NCBI GenBank assembly: GCA_036867785.1
Contig: CP145409.1
Coordinates: forward strand, 1-64,000
Length of the DNA stretch: 64,000 nucleotides
Direction: 5' to 3'
Source: Plasmodiophora brassicae
Lineage: Eukaryota; Endomyxa: Phytomyxea; Phytomyxea; Plasmodiophorida
Shown here: one piece after another, positions 31,880 through 41,622 of the stretch
Layout of the letters: every line of letters begins with the position of its first letter
How positions within the stretch are numbered: position 1 is the stretch's first letter
Translations under genes and position numbers: made by a program
Notes under the pieces: generated by a model
Databases searched by the model: none
The model's input: only the letters and a program-made list of their open reading frames with translations
Told to the model about the DNA's origin: nothing

Positions 31880-34551
31880 CAGCAATGCTGGTGACGCGCT
31901 GCACCGGCCTTCGAAGCACCGTCGATGCATGCTGGACCTTGCGTAATAGGCTGCCGAGCGACGACCTCTGCCTGTTGGCGTCTTGCCTGTCGTCGTGTGT
32001 ACTGGTGCGCCTCATCGACTGCCCCAACGACGACCTGTGGCGCCTAGGCGCCGTGCTGGCGGTACCGGGGATCGCATCTGGCGATACGACCGACGCTCCT
32101 CGCTGATGTCGACGCCACCGGGGCAGTTGCGCGTCCCCTGGTGGCACAGCAGAGGCGTCTGGTGCATGGCGGACCAGGACGGTGGAAGCGGTTCGGTGCC
32201 GCGGGCGACCGCACCGACGCCGCTGGAGAGCCCCATTGGCCGTACTGTTACTGCCGAGGCCGGGCGCCGCCCGCCTGCCTCCTGCGGGATGGTGTTGTCC
32301 TGCCTCGCGTAACGACGCGTCATGCTGGGCGATGGCGTCGTCGATCTGCTGGATGGGGCCCATCAGGAGTCGCTCGCATCCGTCCATGGTGAACTTCGCG
32401 CCCCGCTCGTGGAGCTCGTGCGCCGACAACGACCTGAACAGGGACGGTTGCCCACGAGGCGTCTCCTGGTACGTCGACACGTCCATGGCGTCGAGCAGCG
32501 CCGATACCCTTGACTTGAACGCGTCCCTGCTGGCCTGCTCGTCGTCCGCGCGCCTGCCGACGGCCTGGTTGAAGGGCAGGCGCCGGTACTGCCAGTACCT
32601 GGGCTTCAGGGTCGCCGGTGTGCCAGCATCCGGATCCGGCCCTTCAAAGTAGCAATTCAGGGGCGCTGCAGTGGCCAGCCCCTTCCGGTACGTCATCCAG
32701 CGCTCGCGCTCCTCGATGTGGAACAGGACCTGGCGGCGCGTCGGCCCGCTGCGTATCGATTCGACAATCAGCTTCGAGACGGCCGGTGTCAGGCGGCGGA
32801 TCAGATCGCGTTTCGACACGACGAGCAGCTGTCCGGGCCCGTCGGCGCCGACGACGCTGACCTGCGCCAGCTCGGAAACGTGCTGGTCCATCGGCCACTG
32901 CACCGTCTCCTCACCGAACATCTGGCCGCGCCCGAGCCGCCCCACCTCGACAAACGCCCCGCCACCTGCCTGGCCGTCCCTCGCGTCGCGTATCATCGCC
33001 GCCAGCGCTGCGTTGTCGTCGTCCGACCGGTGGTGGTCGCCGGCGACAGCACGCACCGGCACGTCCAGGGCGGCACGCACCGGCCCCGACAGGTTCCGGG
33101 TCAGCAACGACAGGCGCGGGCGGGCCCGGTCCACCTGGAACGACAGCGACCGCGGTTCCAGCGGTCGCCGGTTACCGTCGACCAGGTGACTCGTTAGGCC
33201 CGGTGGCATCTCGATGACGACACGGACGGCGCCCTGGGCGACGACAAAGACCTTGTTGGGTGCGGGCGCGCCCTGCTGGATCAGGACCTCGTTGCTGGCG
33301 AACGGCACGAACGAGGCGACGAGGGCAATGTCGGACAGAACGGGCGCAGGCAGGCGGGACAGGATCGGGCAGTGTCGCAGGCAGCGAAGGCGCGCGTCCA
33401 GGTCGCGGTTGTGGGCGTCGCGGAACACCTGGCGGTAGGTGCCGCCGGGCACACGCGCCACCAGGCAATCCGTCATACAGCGCACCGACGCCAGGCGTTT
33501 CGAATTGGTCAGCAGGGCCAGCTCGCCGAACATGTCGCCGGGGCGGAGCGTCGTGATGACGCGCTCGGTGAGGTCGGGGTCGGTGGCGAACACGGACAGC
33601 GTCCCGTGGAACACGACGAAGAAGTGCAGGGCGGCATCGCCCTGCCGGACGACCAGCTCCCCTTTCGACAGCGCCAGCAACCGCACACTGGACGCCAGCG
33701 CCTGCAGGCCCGACCGGTTCAACTCGAACCTGAACAGCGAGGCAGGGGCGTCAGCGGTTCCAGTCGTTGGGGGGTTGGGGGCACGCCGGCCTTCCTGTTA
33801 CTTGGAGAGAACGCGGGCGAAGATTCGCGCGATGAGAGCGCGATGCTGCCGGCTGCGTTTCTCAGGTGCCACCTCGGCAATGTGATGTGCCATGCGGATA
33901 TCGTAGGCGGTCGGGTCGGTCATCGTTTGACGCATGGCGAACGACGCGCGTCGGCAGGCGTCGGCGACCATGATGGCCCGTTCCTGGCGCGGGCCCACCA
34001 GGCGAACCTCGCGCCTGCCTTCCTCAGTGTCGTCGTCGTCCTCGCCTTCGTCGTTGCCGATGACGGAGAAGGCGTTATCTTCGGCGATGCACTTGGCGAA
34101 GTTCGCGTCGAACGCGTCCCGGGAGCAGAGCGGGCGCGAGTTCGTGCCTTGGCATTTCGACAGGATCCGGTTCGACACAACGCGAGCCACGTCGCCCACC
34201 GAGGTTGACCACAGCCGCGGTCCCATGCGAACCTTTAGGGCGATGACCTCCGGCATGGCCTAACGAGCGAGCATTGCAGCGTCAGCATGCGACGACGGGA
34301 AGGCACACGACACGCGCCAGCGATGCCTGTACCTGGATGTAATCAGAGCACAGGTTGAACAGTTCGTTGCCGTCGAGCATGCCGCTTGCGTCGCTGTCGT
34401 AGTGTTTCCAGATGTCGTCCATGAGCAGGTGCAGGTCGTCGCTGGTCTGCCCGGCGCCGGGCGACGTCGACACCAGCTGGATCCAGCGCTGCGAGAACGT
34501 CTGCGAGAACGTCGCCGGCGGCGCTGCCGTCGGCTCATCGACCCGCTCCAT
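31725..34551 (-). CDS. EF-hand and tandem cyclic-nucleotide-binding-domain protein
   Basis: The ATG at 34551 starts exon 1 (34551-34333), with an EF-hand-like loop DSDASGMLDGNEL in the context LLMDDIWKHYDSD. A 73-base intron gives exon 2 (34259-33802), rich in an acidic segment. A 72-base intron then leads to one long exon (33729-31725). That exon holds two cNMP-binding folds: LVVRQGDAALHFFVVFHG with PGDMFGELALL, then VLIQQGAPAPNKVFVVAQGA, followed by a GQMFGEETV-like block. The phosphate-binding cassette of the first (GELALLTNSKRLASV) keeps the FGE core, but the canonical Arg-Ala pair is altered. The C-terminal ~130 residues are basic and low complexity with a poly-Ala run. No kinase, GEF or channel domain is visible. 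It probably couples Ca2+ and cyclic-nucleotide signals, but that is inference. Confidence 0.82.
31846..31879. repeat. (CAG)n repeat encoding poly-Ala on the minus strand
   Basis: About eleven CAG triplets, read as GCT on the minus strand, lie in the 3' coding part of the cyclic-nucleotide-binding gene. Confidence 0.85.
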
Positions 34552-35097
34552 CCGTGTGCCCCGGGGCACGCCCGCCGACGTCAACAATTAACGGACGCGC
34601 GGTACCCACGGTTGATCCGCATGGTTACCGACGGTGTGCACTCTTGTCAGGCGCACCTCCGCGGTGCGCCTGTTGATGCCAATGAGTGTCTTGCCGCTGG
34701 GGATCGGGCAGGGCCAGTTGTTGTTCGCCAGGTCGAAAACATGAAGTTAAGTTAAGTTAAGTTAAGTTTATTTGTGTTTCGCGCTTTTAACGCAGGCGCC
34801 TCGTTCTCGGATCCGAGGACCGTAGGGAGGCTCGCAGAACGCTCACTTTCCCCGACCTGGCAGAGCCGGTCTGTCACCTCTGTTCTGGGGTCTTGCAGGG
34901 TGGCGGCTCCGGGGCGAGTCTAAGGGCTCATCGAGTCCTCCAAGGTTCGTAGGTGTCGAAAACATGAAGACAGCGGCGTCGACGCTGATCGGGGGCACGC
35001 AGAACGAACATGACCGTCGCAGTGGCGTGTCGACCGGCGGCGCGTATGGTGATCTGTGCGCACCTGGGTTCTGGCGGGGGTGACCGCAATCGGCCGA
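34552..35097. other. Divergent intergenic region with (AAGTT)5
   Basis: This interval lies between the start of the minus-strand CNB gene and the plus-strand zinc-finger/TPR gene. It contains five perfect AAGTT units at 34744-34768. No ORF is convincing. Confidence 0.6.
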
Positions 35098-35982
35098 ATG
35101 CCAGTGCCGCCGTGCGACGTCGACGGGGCAGTGCCTCCCATGCCTGACGATGGCGTCACCACCAGGCTGTGCGTCGTCTGCGGGACGGCCACCGCCGGGT
35201 GCTCCCGGGCGTGCTACCGGTGCGGGACCTTCGCCTGCCTGACGTGCGCGAAATCGCACTGGCACTGGACGTCGGTGCGCGGTCCCGCACCCGTCCAGCA
35301 CTTTTGCCCGTCGTGTGCACCGCCAACGCGCTCGACAGGCACCGACCCGGACGACGACGACACGTCCCGATGGGCGTCGCTCCTGCATCGCATGGAGGAT
35401 CGCGCCCTCGAAGATCTGCATCACGGGTCACCAGCCGTCAGCGAGGCCCTGTTCACGTTGCTCGCCGACGCCGTCGACGATGACGACGGCGCCGGCGCCC
35501 GTGCCACCCTGGTCGACCTGCGCAACAGGGCGGCAGCGGATGCCGAACGGAAGGCAGTTGCCGATCGGGAGGAGGCGGTGCAGGGCGCCATCGAGGTCGC
35601 CGTCTGCGCCGTCGTCGACGACGTGCTCCGCCAGGCGGATGCGGCGTTCGACGACGGCAGGTACGACGTCGCACAGGGCCTGTACGAGTTCGTCCTGCAG
35701 CGTCGGGCGACGGACGCGCGGGCCTGCGAGCGCGTCACGCACGCCAAGGTCGCCGTCATGCACGCCCGCGACCTGGTCGACGACGCCGACCTGCACGATC
35801 GCCTGCGTGCGACCGCGCGCATCGTCAAGGTCCAGGGCGACCGTGCCCTGAACAACAACCAGGTCGACGCCGCCCGGACGCTGTACGAGGCCGCCCTGAC
35901 CATGGACCCGAACGATACCGACCTGCACCAAGCGCTGCGACTGGCCAAACAGCACACGCGGGGCCCCACGCCCGCCCTATGA
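35098..35982 (+). CDS. Zinc-finger and TPR-repeat protein
   Basis: A single exon of 294 codons from the ATG at 35098. The N-terminus has a Cys-rich cluster (CVVCGTATAGCSRACYRCGT, then CLTCAKSHWHW and FCPSCA) consistent with a FYVE/RING-like or MYND-like cross-brace, though the exact class is unclear. The C-terminal half has TPR-like helices (ADAAFDDGRYDVAQGLYEFV, ALNNNQVDAARTLYEAAL with MDPNDTDLHQAL), preceded by a charged helical stretch. Such combinations usually act as adaptors or co-chaperones. No enzyme motif is present. Confidence 0.75.
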   Translation: MPVPPCDVDGAVPPMPDDGVTTRLCVVCGTATAGCSRACYRCGTFACLTCAKSHWHWTSVRGPAPVQHFCPSCAPPTRSTGTDPDDDDTSRWASLLHRMEDRALEDLHHGSPAVSEALFTLLADAVDDDDGAGARATLVDLRNRAAADAERKAVADREEAVQGAIEVAVCAVVDDVLRQADAAFDDGRYDVAQGLYEFVLQRRATDARACERVTHAKVAVMHARDLVDDADLHDRLRATARIVKVQGDRALNNNQVDAARTLYEAALTMDPNDTDLHQALRLAKQHTRGPTPAL

Positions 35983-36143
35983 ACACACACACACAACCCG
36001 ACGAATGCATTTGTACGTTGCGCAAGCTCGGCCGGATGTGGTGGTACCCGGGACGGTTCCCGTGCCCAGCACACGGAACGTCAGGAATCTGGTCAGGCGT
36101 CGATCGCGGCTGTCGGTGAATATCTATCCCGCCGCGCGTCGGT

Positions 36144-37928
36144 ATGGCGAGCGATGCCGACACTGGCAACGTCGGCGGTGGCCGTCCTGCTGCTGCTGCT
36201 GCTGCTGCAGAGCAGGCGGCGGCGGCGGCGGCGCCGATGTCGTCGCTGCTGGGCGCCGTTCGTCACCCGCAGCATGGGCAAGGTAAACCCTGGATGGGAT
36301 TGCAGTCGGGCGACTGGGTCGTCTACCGCCCCAGCCGGCACCCGCCGTCCCTGCGCCTGCTGCGCGTCTCGTACGCCACGTCGATGATTGAGTGGGATTC
36401 GCTCGATTCGTCCGCCCTGTCGCGAATGTTCCGGTCGCGGGCGCGCGAACCCATCAAGGCGCTGGTACGCGCCGAGCCCGGCACCCGTCGCCAGGTCGTC
36501 ATGCGGCAGTTCAGCCCCCGGAACCTCACCGACGCCGACGGCGCCGACGAGTCGTTCTCGCTCGTGTTCGCCCCGCTGGAGCGGTACGTGACGTTCGTGG
36601 CGCGCACCGTCGACGAACGCGACAAGTGGGTGCGTTCGTTCAACGAGCTCGCCGTGGGCATCTTCAACGTGCAGCACGTCGCGCACGTGTCGCCCCTGTT
36701 CCAGTGGTCGACGTCGGGCAACGCCGAGCAGGAGTTCGAGGTCGGCGACCTGATTGGCGCGGGGTCGTACGCCGAGGTCTACCGGGGCAGGCATCGCCCC
36801 ACCCAGTTCCCGGTCGCCATCAAGATTGTGCACCAGGCATCGACGCCGAAGGCCCGAGGCGCCGGTCGCCCGCACCTCGGGAACACGCCCGTCGCGGGAA
36901 GCTTCCGCGTCGCTGGCGACGAGCTGGCGCCGCAGGCCGGGTCCCCGATGGCACTGCCGCCCAGGTCCAAGTCCCTGCAGGACCAGCAGATGTCGTCCGC
37001 GCTCAGCATTGACGCGGAGGAACGCCTGCTCCTCAAGTGCCGGCACGCGAACGTCGTCACGTACTTTGGGTCGCTGCACGACTCGCAGGGCAGGTCGGCG
37101 GGCGTCTGCGCGCTGACATCGTTTGCGCTGACAACCTGCGGGGGCAGGCTGTGGATGCTAACGGAGCTGTGCGAGGCGGGCAGCATACTGGACGTGCTGA
37201 TGCGGACGCCGGTGCGTCTGACGGAGAAGCAGATCGCGACGATCCTGCGGGCGACGCTGTCCGGCCTCGAGTACCTGCACAAGAGCGCCGTTGTCCACTG
37301 CGACGTCAAGTGCAGCAACGTCCTGATGAACGGCAGCGCCCAGGTGAAACTCGCCGACTTTGGCGTGTCCAAGCAGATCGACGCGGAGACGATCGGCAGG
37401 AAGAAGGGCGTCGGGACGCTGCTGTGGATGGCGCCCGAAGTGATGAACGGCGCCCGAAACAGTACGGCCAGCGATATCTGGAGCCTGGGCATCACGACGC
37501 TGGAGCTGGCCAACGACGGCAAGGCGCCGTTCTGCGACGATTCGCTGCCGGACGCGCTGGCCAAGCTACGATCAGGGACGGTGCCGACGTTGGCGAACGA
37601 CACGTGGTCGCCAGCGTTTCACGATTTCGTGCGGACCTGCCTGGCAACGAACCCGAAGCTGAGGCCGAACGCGTCGCAGCTGCTGCAGCACCCGTTCCTG
37701 TCGCAGCGGAACGCCTGCGCGCCGCTGAACGACCTCATTGCCGACATGTTCAAGCGGGAGCTGCACGAGCAGATCAAGCTGGTCGACGACCAGGTGTCCG
37801 TCCGGGAGAACCTCGACAGGTTCGGGAACGGCGGCGTCATCAGGAAGAGCGCGCATCGGCCCAGGCCGGCGCTGAACACGAACGTGTTCGGCGACGATCC
37901 AGGCCCGCCCCAGGAGGAGCACTTCTAG
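36144..37928 (+). CDS. PH-domain STE20-like protein kinase with HCD catalytic loop
   Basis: A single exon of 594 codons from the ATG at 36144. Residues ~1-30 are Ala-rich. Residues ~50-195 look like a PH domain (GDWVVYRPSR to TVDERDKWVRSFNEL). Kinase motifs follow: glycine loop GAGSYAEVYRG (~36757), VAIKIV lysine (~36808), a long Pro/Ser insert before helix C, catalytic HCDVKCSNVL (~37296), LADFGVSK (~37351), GTLLWMAPEVM (~37410) and DIWSLGITTLEL (~37470). The GTxxWMAPEV segment and DIWSLGIT fit the STE20/MST group. The HRD arginine is Cys, so this is a non-RD kinase, probably not controlled by activation-loop phosphorylation in the usual way. All catalytic Asp and Lys residues remain, so activity is expected. 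Substrates are unknown. Confidence 0.93.
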   Translation: MASDADTGNVGGGRPAAAAAAAEQAAAAAAPMSSLLGAVRHPQHGQGKPWMGLQSGDWVVYRPSRHPPSLRLLRVSYATSMIEWDSLDSSALSRMFRSRAREPIKALVRAEPGTRRQVVMRQFSPRNLTDADGADESFSLVFAPLERYVTFVARTVDERDKWVRSFNELAVGIFNVQHVAHVSPLFQWSTSGNAEQEFEVGDLIGAGSYAEVYRGRHRPTQFPVAIKIVHQASTPKARGAGRPHLGNTPVAGSFRVAGDELAPQAGSPMALPPRSKSLQDQQMSSALSIDAEERLLLKCRHANVVTYFGSLHDSQGRSAGVCALTSFALTTCGGRLWMLTELCEAGSILDVLMRTPVRLTEKQIATILRATLSGLEYLHKSAVVHCDVKCSNVLMNGSAQVKLADFGVSKQIDAETIGRKKGVGTLLWMAPEVMNGARNSTASDIWSLGITTLELANDGKAPFCDDSLPDALAKLRSGTVPTLANDTWSPAFHDFVRTCLATNPKLRPNASQLLQHPFLSQRNACAPLNDLIADMFKRELHEQIKLVDDQVSVRENLDRFGNGGVIRKSAHRPRPALNTNVFGDDPGPPQEEHF

Positions 37929-38003
37929 CGTAGCACCTCAGCATCTACTATATACGGTATATCATCATACAGAGCAATAGGCAGGGGGTGGGGCGCGCCG
38001 TCG

Positions 38004-38969
38004 TTAAGGGTTGCCGTCCTCGGGCGGTGGCGGATCCACGAACCAGGTCGACATGGACGCCACGAAGCGTTTCGTGCTGTTGGCCCAATCGGGGACGATC
38101 GTGGACACACGCTTGGCGTACAGCTCCTGTGGCAGCGTTGTCAGGTTCTCGATCACTGCCAGCGCAGGGGCATCCCTACGTACCCAGAACAGGGGCTGCG
38201 TCATCGTCCGGGCCCGTCCCACCATCCGGTGGATGACGGCGGCCTGTGCGCCCAGATGCCTCTGGACACGGTCTGTGGCCTTCTCCAGCAGGGTCCTGTC
38301 ATCAGGCAGTGGTGCATCTGGAGGAGTCGCGGCCGGCCGAGGCACAGCTGGAAGGCGTCTGGGCATGACCACGGCAGCTGGGTCCACCTGTTTCTCGTGG
38401 GGTCGTATGATGCCCGACAGTTGTGGCCCTGGTGGCCCGTGACCCTGCTGCGGCTGCTGCTGCCCCTGCTGCTGCTGCTGCTGCTCCCTGAGTTGCTGAA
38501 TCGCTTTGATACGCGCGTATTCGGCCATCTTTCGCCTGACGAACAGGATGCGAAGGCCCGGGCCACAGTGCGGCACATTGGACTTCGGGTCGCCTTTCCT
38601 GCTGATGCCCAGGCACCACATTTCGTCGAGGACGTCGCCAGCGACCGACACGCCCTTGTCGTAATCGGATCGGAGCGTCTCGGCCATGTCTTTGGAGATG
38701 TGGACCGTGCGTTTCAGGCCGAAGCAACGGGGCGCGCGTCCCTCCTTCAAGTACGAATGGTGGAAGTAGGTCACGCCGATACAGGACGTGCATGGCGACG
38801 ACCCGGATCCCGAGCGCGGCTGCCGCGTCTCGTTGGCCGCCATGAAGCGACGCCTGTGGGGAGGGCGACGTTGACGACCTGTCGTTGGGACACTGACGGG
38901 CTGTCTATCTATCACTGGCGCACGATGCCGTTCGAGAACGTCTGTGCCCGTCCTGGTGCTTCGCGTCAT
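38004..38969 (-). CDS. Hypothetical protein with poly-Gln segment
   Basis: An open frame of 321 codons from the ATG at 38969; an in-frame ATG at 38843 is also possible. The middle (~residues 60-170) has ordered-looking sequence (TYFHHSYLKEGRAPRCFGLK, GLRILFVRRKMAEYARI). A Gln-rich coiled-coil-like tract and a Pro-rich linker follow, then a second ordered part (LPQELYAKRVSTIVPDW). I recognise no family. There is no signal peptide or membrane segment. It is convergent with the kinase gene (about 75 bases between stops). Confidence 0.6.
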   Translation of the reverse strand: MTRSTRTGTDVLERHRAPVIDRQPVSVPTTGRQRRPPHRRRFMAANETRQPRSGSGSSPCTSCIGVTYFHHSYLKEGRAPRCFGLKRTVHISKDMAETLRSDYDKGVSVAGDVLDEMWCLGISRKGDPKSNVPHCGPGLRILFVRRKMAEYARIKAIQQLREQQQQQQGQQQPQQGHGPPGPQLSGIIRPHEKQVDPAAVVMPRRLPAVPRPAATPPDAPLPDDRTLLEKATDRVQRHLGAQAAVIHRMVGRARTMTQPLFWVRRDAPALAVIENLTTLPQELYAKRVSTIVPDWANSTKRFVASMSTWFVDPPPPEDGNP

Positions 38970-39105
38970 ACATCTGTCGGCTGCCGCTGGGCACCCTTCC
39001 GTCTGGATCCATGAACGTTGTGCAGCGCCCGTGACAGTGCTCGTTGATCAGAAATACGCTCATGTGTTCATTAAACATTGGAAACGCTTTGACGTCGTGG
39101 AAGCC

Positions 39106-40119
39106 TCAGTTGTACCCACCGTACGGCGGCGGGTGGTACGTTGCCGGGGGCGATGGGGTGTCCTCATCGCAGGGTGGTGGGGGTGGAGGCGTTGGCGTGT
39201 CGCAGGGCGGCGTTGGCGTGTGATGCGAAGTAGGGACAGGCGGTTTCTGGCTTGGCGGCAGGTATGTTGGTGGGGGAGGAGGAGGCGACGTCTTGGCCGG
39301 TGGGGGCGTGCTGTACGCTGGAGGAGAGGTCGGCGTCTGGGTGGTCGGTGCCGGCGTCGGCGCTTGGTAAGTGGGCGCGGGAGGCTTGCTGCTGGGCGGC
39401 AGGTACGTCGGAGGAGGCGGCGGCTTGGTGGTCGGTGCCGGCGTCGGCGCTTGGTAAGTGGGCGCGGGAGGCTTGCTGCTGGGCGGCAGGTACGTCGGGG
39501 TAGGCGGTGCCTTGGTGGTTGGTGCCGGCGTCGGCGCTTGGTAAGTGGGCGCGGGAGGCTTGTTGCTGGGCGGCAGGTACGTTGAAGGGGGAGGTGGCGG
39601 CGACGAGGTCGGCGGAGTGTACGTTGTGGGCGTAGGGGGAGGTGGTGGCGGCGAAATGGTCGGCGGACTGTACGTCGTGGGAGGTGGCGACGTATAATCA
39701 GGTGGGGTGGACGATGGTGGTAGGTAGGTGGGCGGTGGAGGCGGTGCGTACGTCTGCGGTGGCGGCGTGCCGGCCGAGTAACTGCTACCGTGATTGTTCT
39801 TGTTGGGCACGACGACGCCGAACACGACACCGAGCACGATGGCAAGCACAACCAGGAAGATACCACCACCGATCACAAGATGCTTGTTCCTTTTACACGC
39901 GGCAACGCACCTGCCAGCGAAGGTCGTTGGCGGTACCGGAGCAACAGCGGTCCCTGATTCGCAGGCAACGGGCGTGGACGCCGCATGATACGCATGTTCA
40001 GCCGGCAGGGCGCATTCGCGTCCACGTTCGATGTCGTCGCGGGTCCCCGATACGGTGCCAAGCGTGATGACGGCGATGATGACGACGGCAGCGATGCCGG
40101 CGCCCTTCAACATCATCAT
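39106..40119 (-). CDS. Extensin-like Pro-rich membrane protein with 29-residue repeats
   Basis: A single exon of 337 codons from the first of three ATGs at 40119. An N-terminal hydrophobic segment (GAGIAAVVIIAVITLGTVSG) and a second, stronger one at ~residues 80-105 (LVIGGGIFLVVLAIVLGVVF) bracket a short Cys-containing loop. The remaining ~225 residues are Pro/Thr/Tyr-rich (TYLPPS, PPPPP, PTYQAPTPAPTTK). Three 87-base tandem units encode a 29-residue repeat. The sequence resembles hydroxyproline-rich extensins of plant walls, but composition alone does not prove homology. A wall- or surface-exposed role is inferred. Confidence 0.8.
   Translation of the reverse strand: MMMLKGAGIAAVVIIAVITLGTVSGTRDDIERGRECALPAEHAYHAASTPVACESGTAVAPVPPTTFAGRCVAACKRNKHLVIGGGIFLVVLAIVLGVVFGVVVPNKNNHGSSYSAGTPPPQTYAPPPPPTYLPPSSTPPDYTSPPPTTYSPPTISPPPPPPTPTTYTPPTSSPPPPPSTYLPPSNKPPAPTYQAPTPAPTTKAPPTPTYLPPSSKPPAPTYQAPTPAPTTKPPPPPTYLPPSSKPPAPTYQAPTPAPTTQTPTSPPAYSTPPPAKTSPPPPPPTYLPPSQKPPVPTSHHTPTPPCDTPTPPPPPPCDEDTPSPPATYHPPPYGGYN
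39337..39590 (-). repeat. 87-base tandem repeat (about three units)
   Basis: The block CGCTTGGTAAGTGGGCGCGG recurs at 39361, 39448 and 39535, exactly 87 bases apart. The unit is in frame and encodes the 29-residue Pro/Tyr/Thr repeat of the extensin-like protein. Confidence 0.9.
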
Positions 40120-40860
40120 GTTGGGGACTGCCCGACGATATGACTATGATGGCCTTAACGGGGACGTTTTACGAACGACTTGCGGGTGACCGTCGGGGCA
40201 TCCGGGAAAATCGACGGTGCAGGACTCGACCGGCGTCCAAATTTGGGCGACTGGCCCGGCATGCCAAACGCGCGGCGGCGTTGTCGCGCGCCATGCCGCG
40301 ATCCGCATTTGGCGCCGCGGCGTGGCGACTTGCCGGTTTGGGGGCGGAGGGCCTTCAGGCACAAGTCGCGTATCGCGCGGGTGGGTGTGCCGCCGGCATC
40401 CACTGTCAGGGCTTGGTTTTCGTTGCCCCGCACTAACGTCGACCGGCGTCCATTTCGTGCGGGGATAATCTCGCACGACCTGGCTCGCGACATCAGCCAG
40501 GCTCAGAGTGGGCAACGTCTTGTCGATCGTGCTCACCGCAAATGGGCCGCTTAGGCGACGTTCCCAACACTTGATCAGCCTGAACCGTCCTGGCTCCTGA
40601 TGCGGACGTCAGGTGCCGCAACGAATCGACAACGAGGGCCAGGCGAATGACTTTGCGCACGCCGGTCTACGCAGATGCTGAAAGGAGCCTGGGAACGATT
40701 CTCAGCTGCCCGAACGCGTCAACGGGCGGACGGAGCGCACCGAATTCGCGACTTGCCGTCGCGCGGTGGATTGCGCAGTAAATTCGGGGGGCGGAACGCT
40801 TTGAGGGCGATCGGAGCACGGCGCCCACCTATTACCAACGCGGCAACCGCCCCGCGTTGC
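40120..40860. promoter_or_regulatory. Divergent promoter interval with shared GC motifs
   Basis: This interval lies between the minus-strand extensin-like gene and the plus-strand DUF2062 gene. GGCGTCCAAATTTGGGCGAC (40232-40251) and TGCCGGTTTGGGGG (40331-40344) closely match motifs at 27289-27308 and 27317-27330 in another divergent interval. An E2F-like TTTGGCGCC lies at ~40308-40316. Open frames here overlap on both strands and look like composition artefacts. Confidence 0.45.
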
Positions 40861-41532
40861 ATGGCGTCGGTATTGCCGATGTCGACGTCGGCCAAGGTCG
40901 ACGCAGGTCAGCGTGCCGGCATGTGGGATCGCCTGGCGAGTGCGGCGCATTCGGCGAAGGAGGCGGCCCTCGCTGTGCTGCGCCAGGAGATCACGCCCGA
41001 GACGCTGACGGCGAGCGTCGCGCTAGGGTTCATGATCGGCGTCTGCCCTCTGGTCGGGTACGCTGCTCCGCTGCGGTGCTCCACCTTTGCCCGTCGCCGC
41101 TCATGGTTCCTTGCGATCCAGGGTGACGTTCGTCATCGTGGCCATCGTCGGCATCGTGTTCCGCCGATTGAACATGGCGGCCATGCAACTGGTCAATGCA
41201 GTCACGACGCCGGTCGAGCTCGCCATGCTGGTCCCGTACCTGCGACTCGGCGAGTATCTGCTCGGGTCGGACATGCCGCTCGCGCTGTCGCCCGCCGTCA
41301 TCACTGAAAGCCTCCGGGAGAGCCTGCTCGGGACGCTGACGAAATATTCGCATGGTACGTGCTGTGCTGGCGGCTCCTGCAACGAACGCACGTCCATTTG
41401 TCGACGACAGGGTTGATGATTGCCACGTGCGCTTGGCTGGTGACGCTGCCGGTCGCCGCAGGCATCCTGTACGTCGTCCTCCTCCCGCCCATCAGATGGC
41501 TGCACCAGCGCCACACCAAACGCCAAGTCTGA
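40861..41532 (+). CDS. DUF2062 family membrane protein
   Basis: Three exons (40861-41057, 41122-41354, 41411-41532) with introns of 64 and 56 bases join in frame. The protein has the DUF2062 pattern: EITPETLTASVALGFMIGVC, then VTFVIVAIVGIVFRRLNMAA with MQLVNAVTTPVELAML, YLRLGEYLL, and a final hydrophobic helix (CAWLVTLPVAAGILYVVLLP) before a basic tail. The family, common in bacteria and some eukaryotes, is an integral membrane protein of unknown biochemical role. About 183 residues fits the family size. Confidence 0.85.
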
Positions 41533-41622
41533 ACGATAAAGCGGGTTTCGCTGTTGGGGAAGGTTCCGGCGCACGCCAGCTAGCGGATTCGTTCCGGTTT
41601 GATATTATCCCCGGGGGCGGTC

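Noticed and set aside
37117-37161. Possible intron inside the kinase between the RSAG and RLWML segments
   Set aside because: Removing the GT...AG interval breaks the frame, so it is kept as a coding insert.
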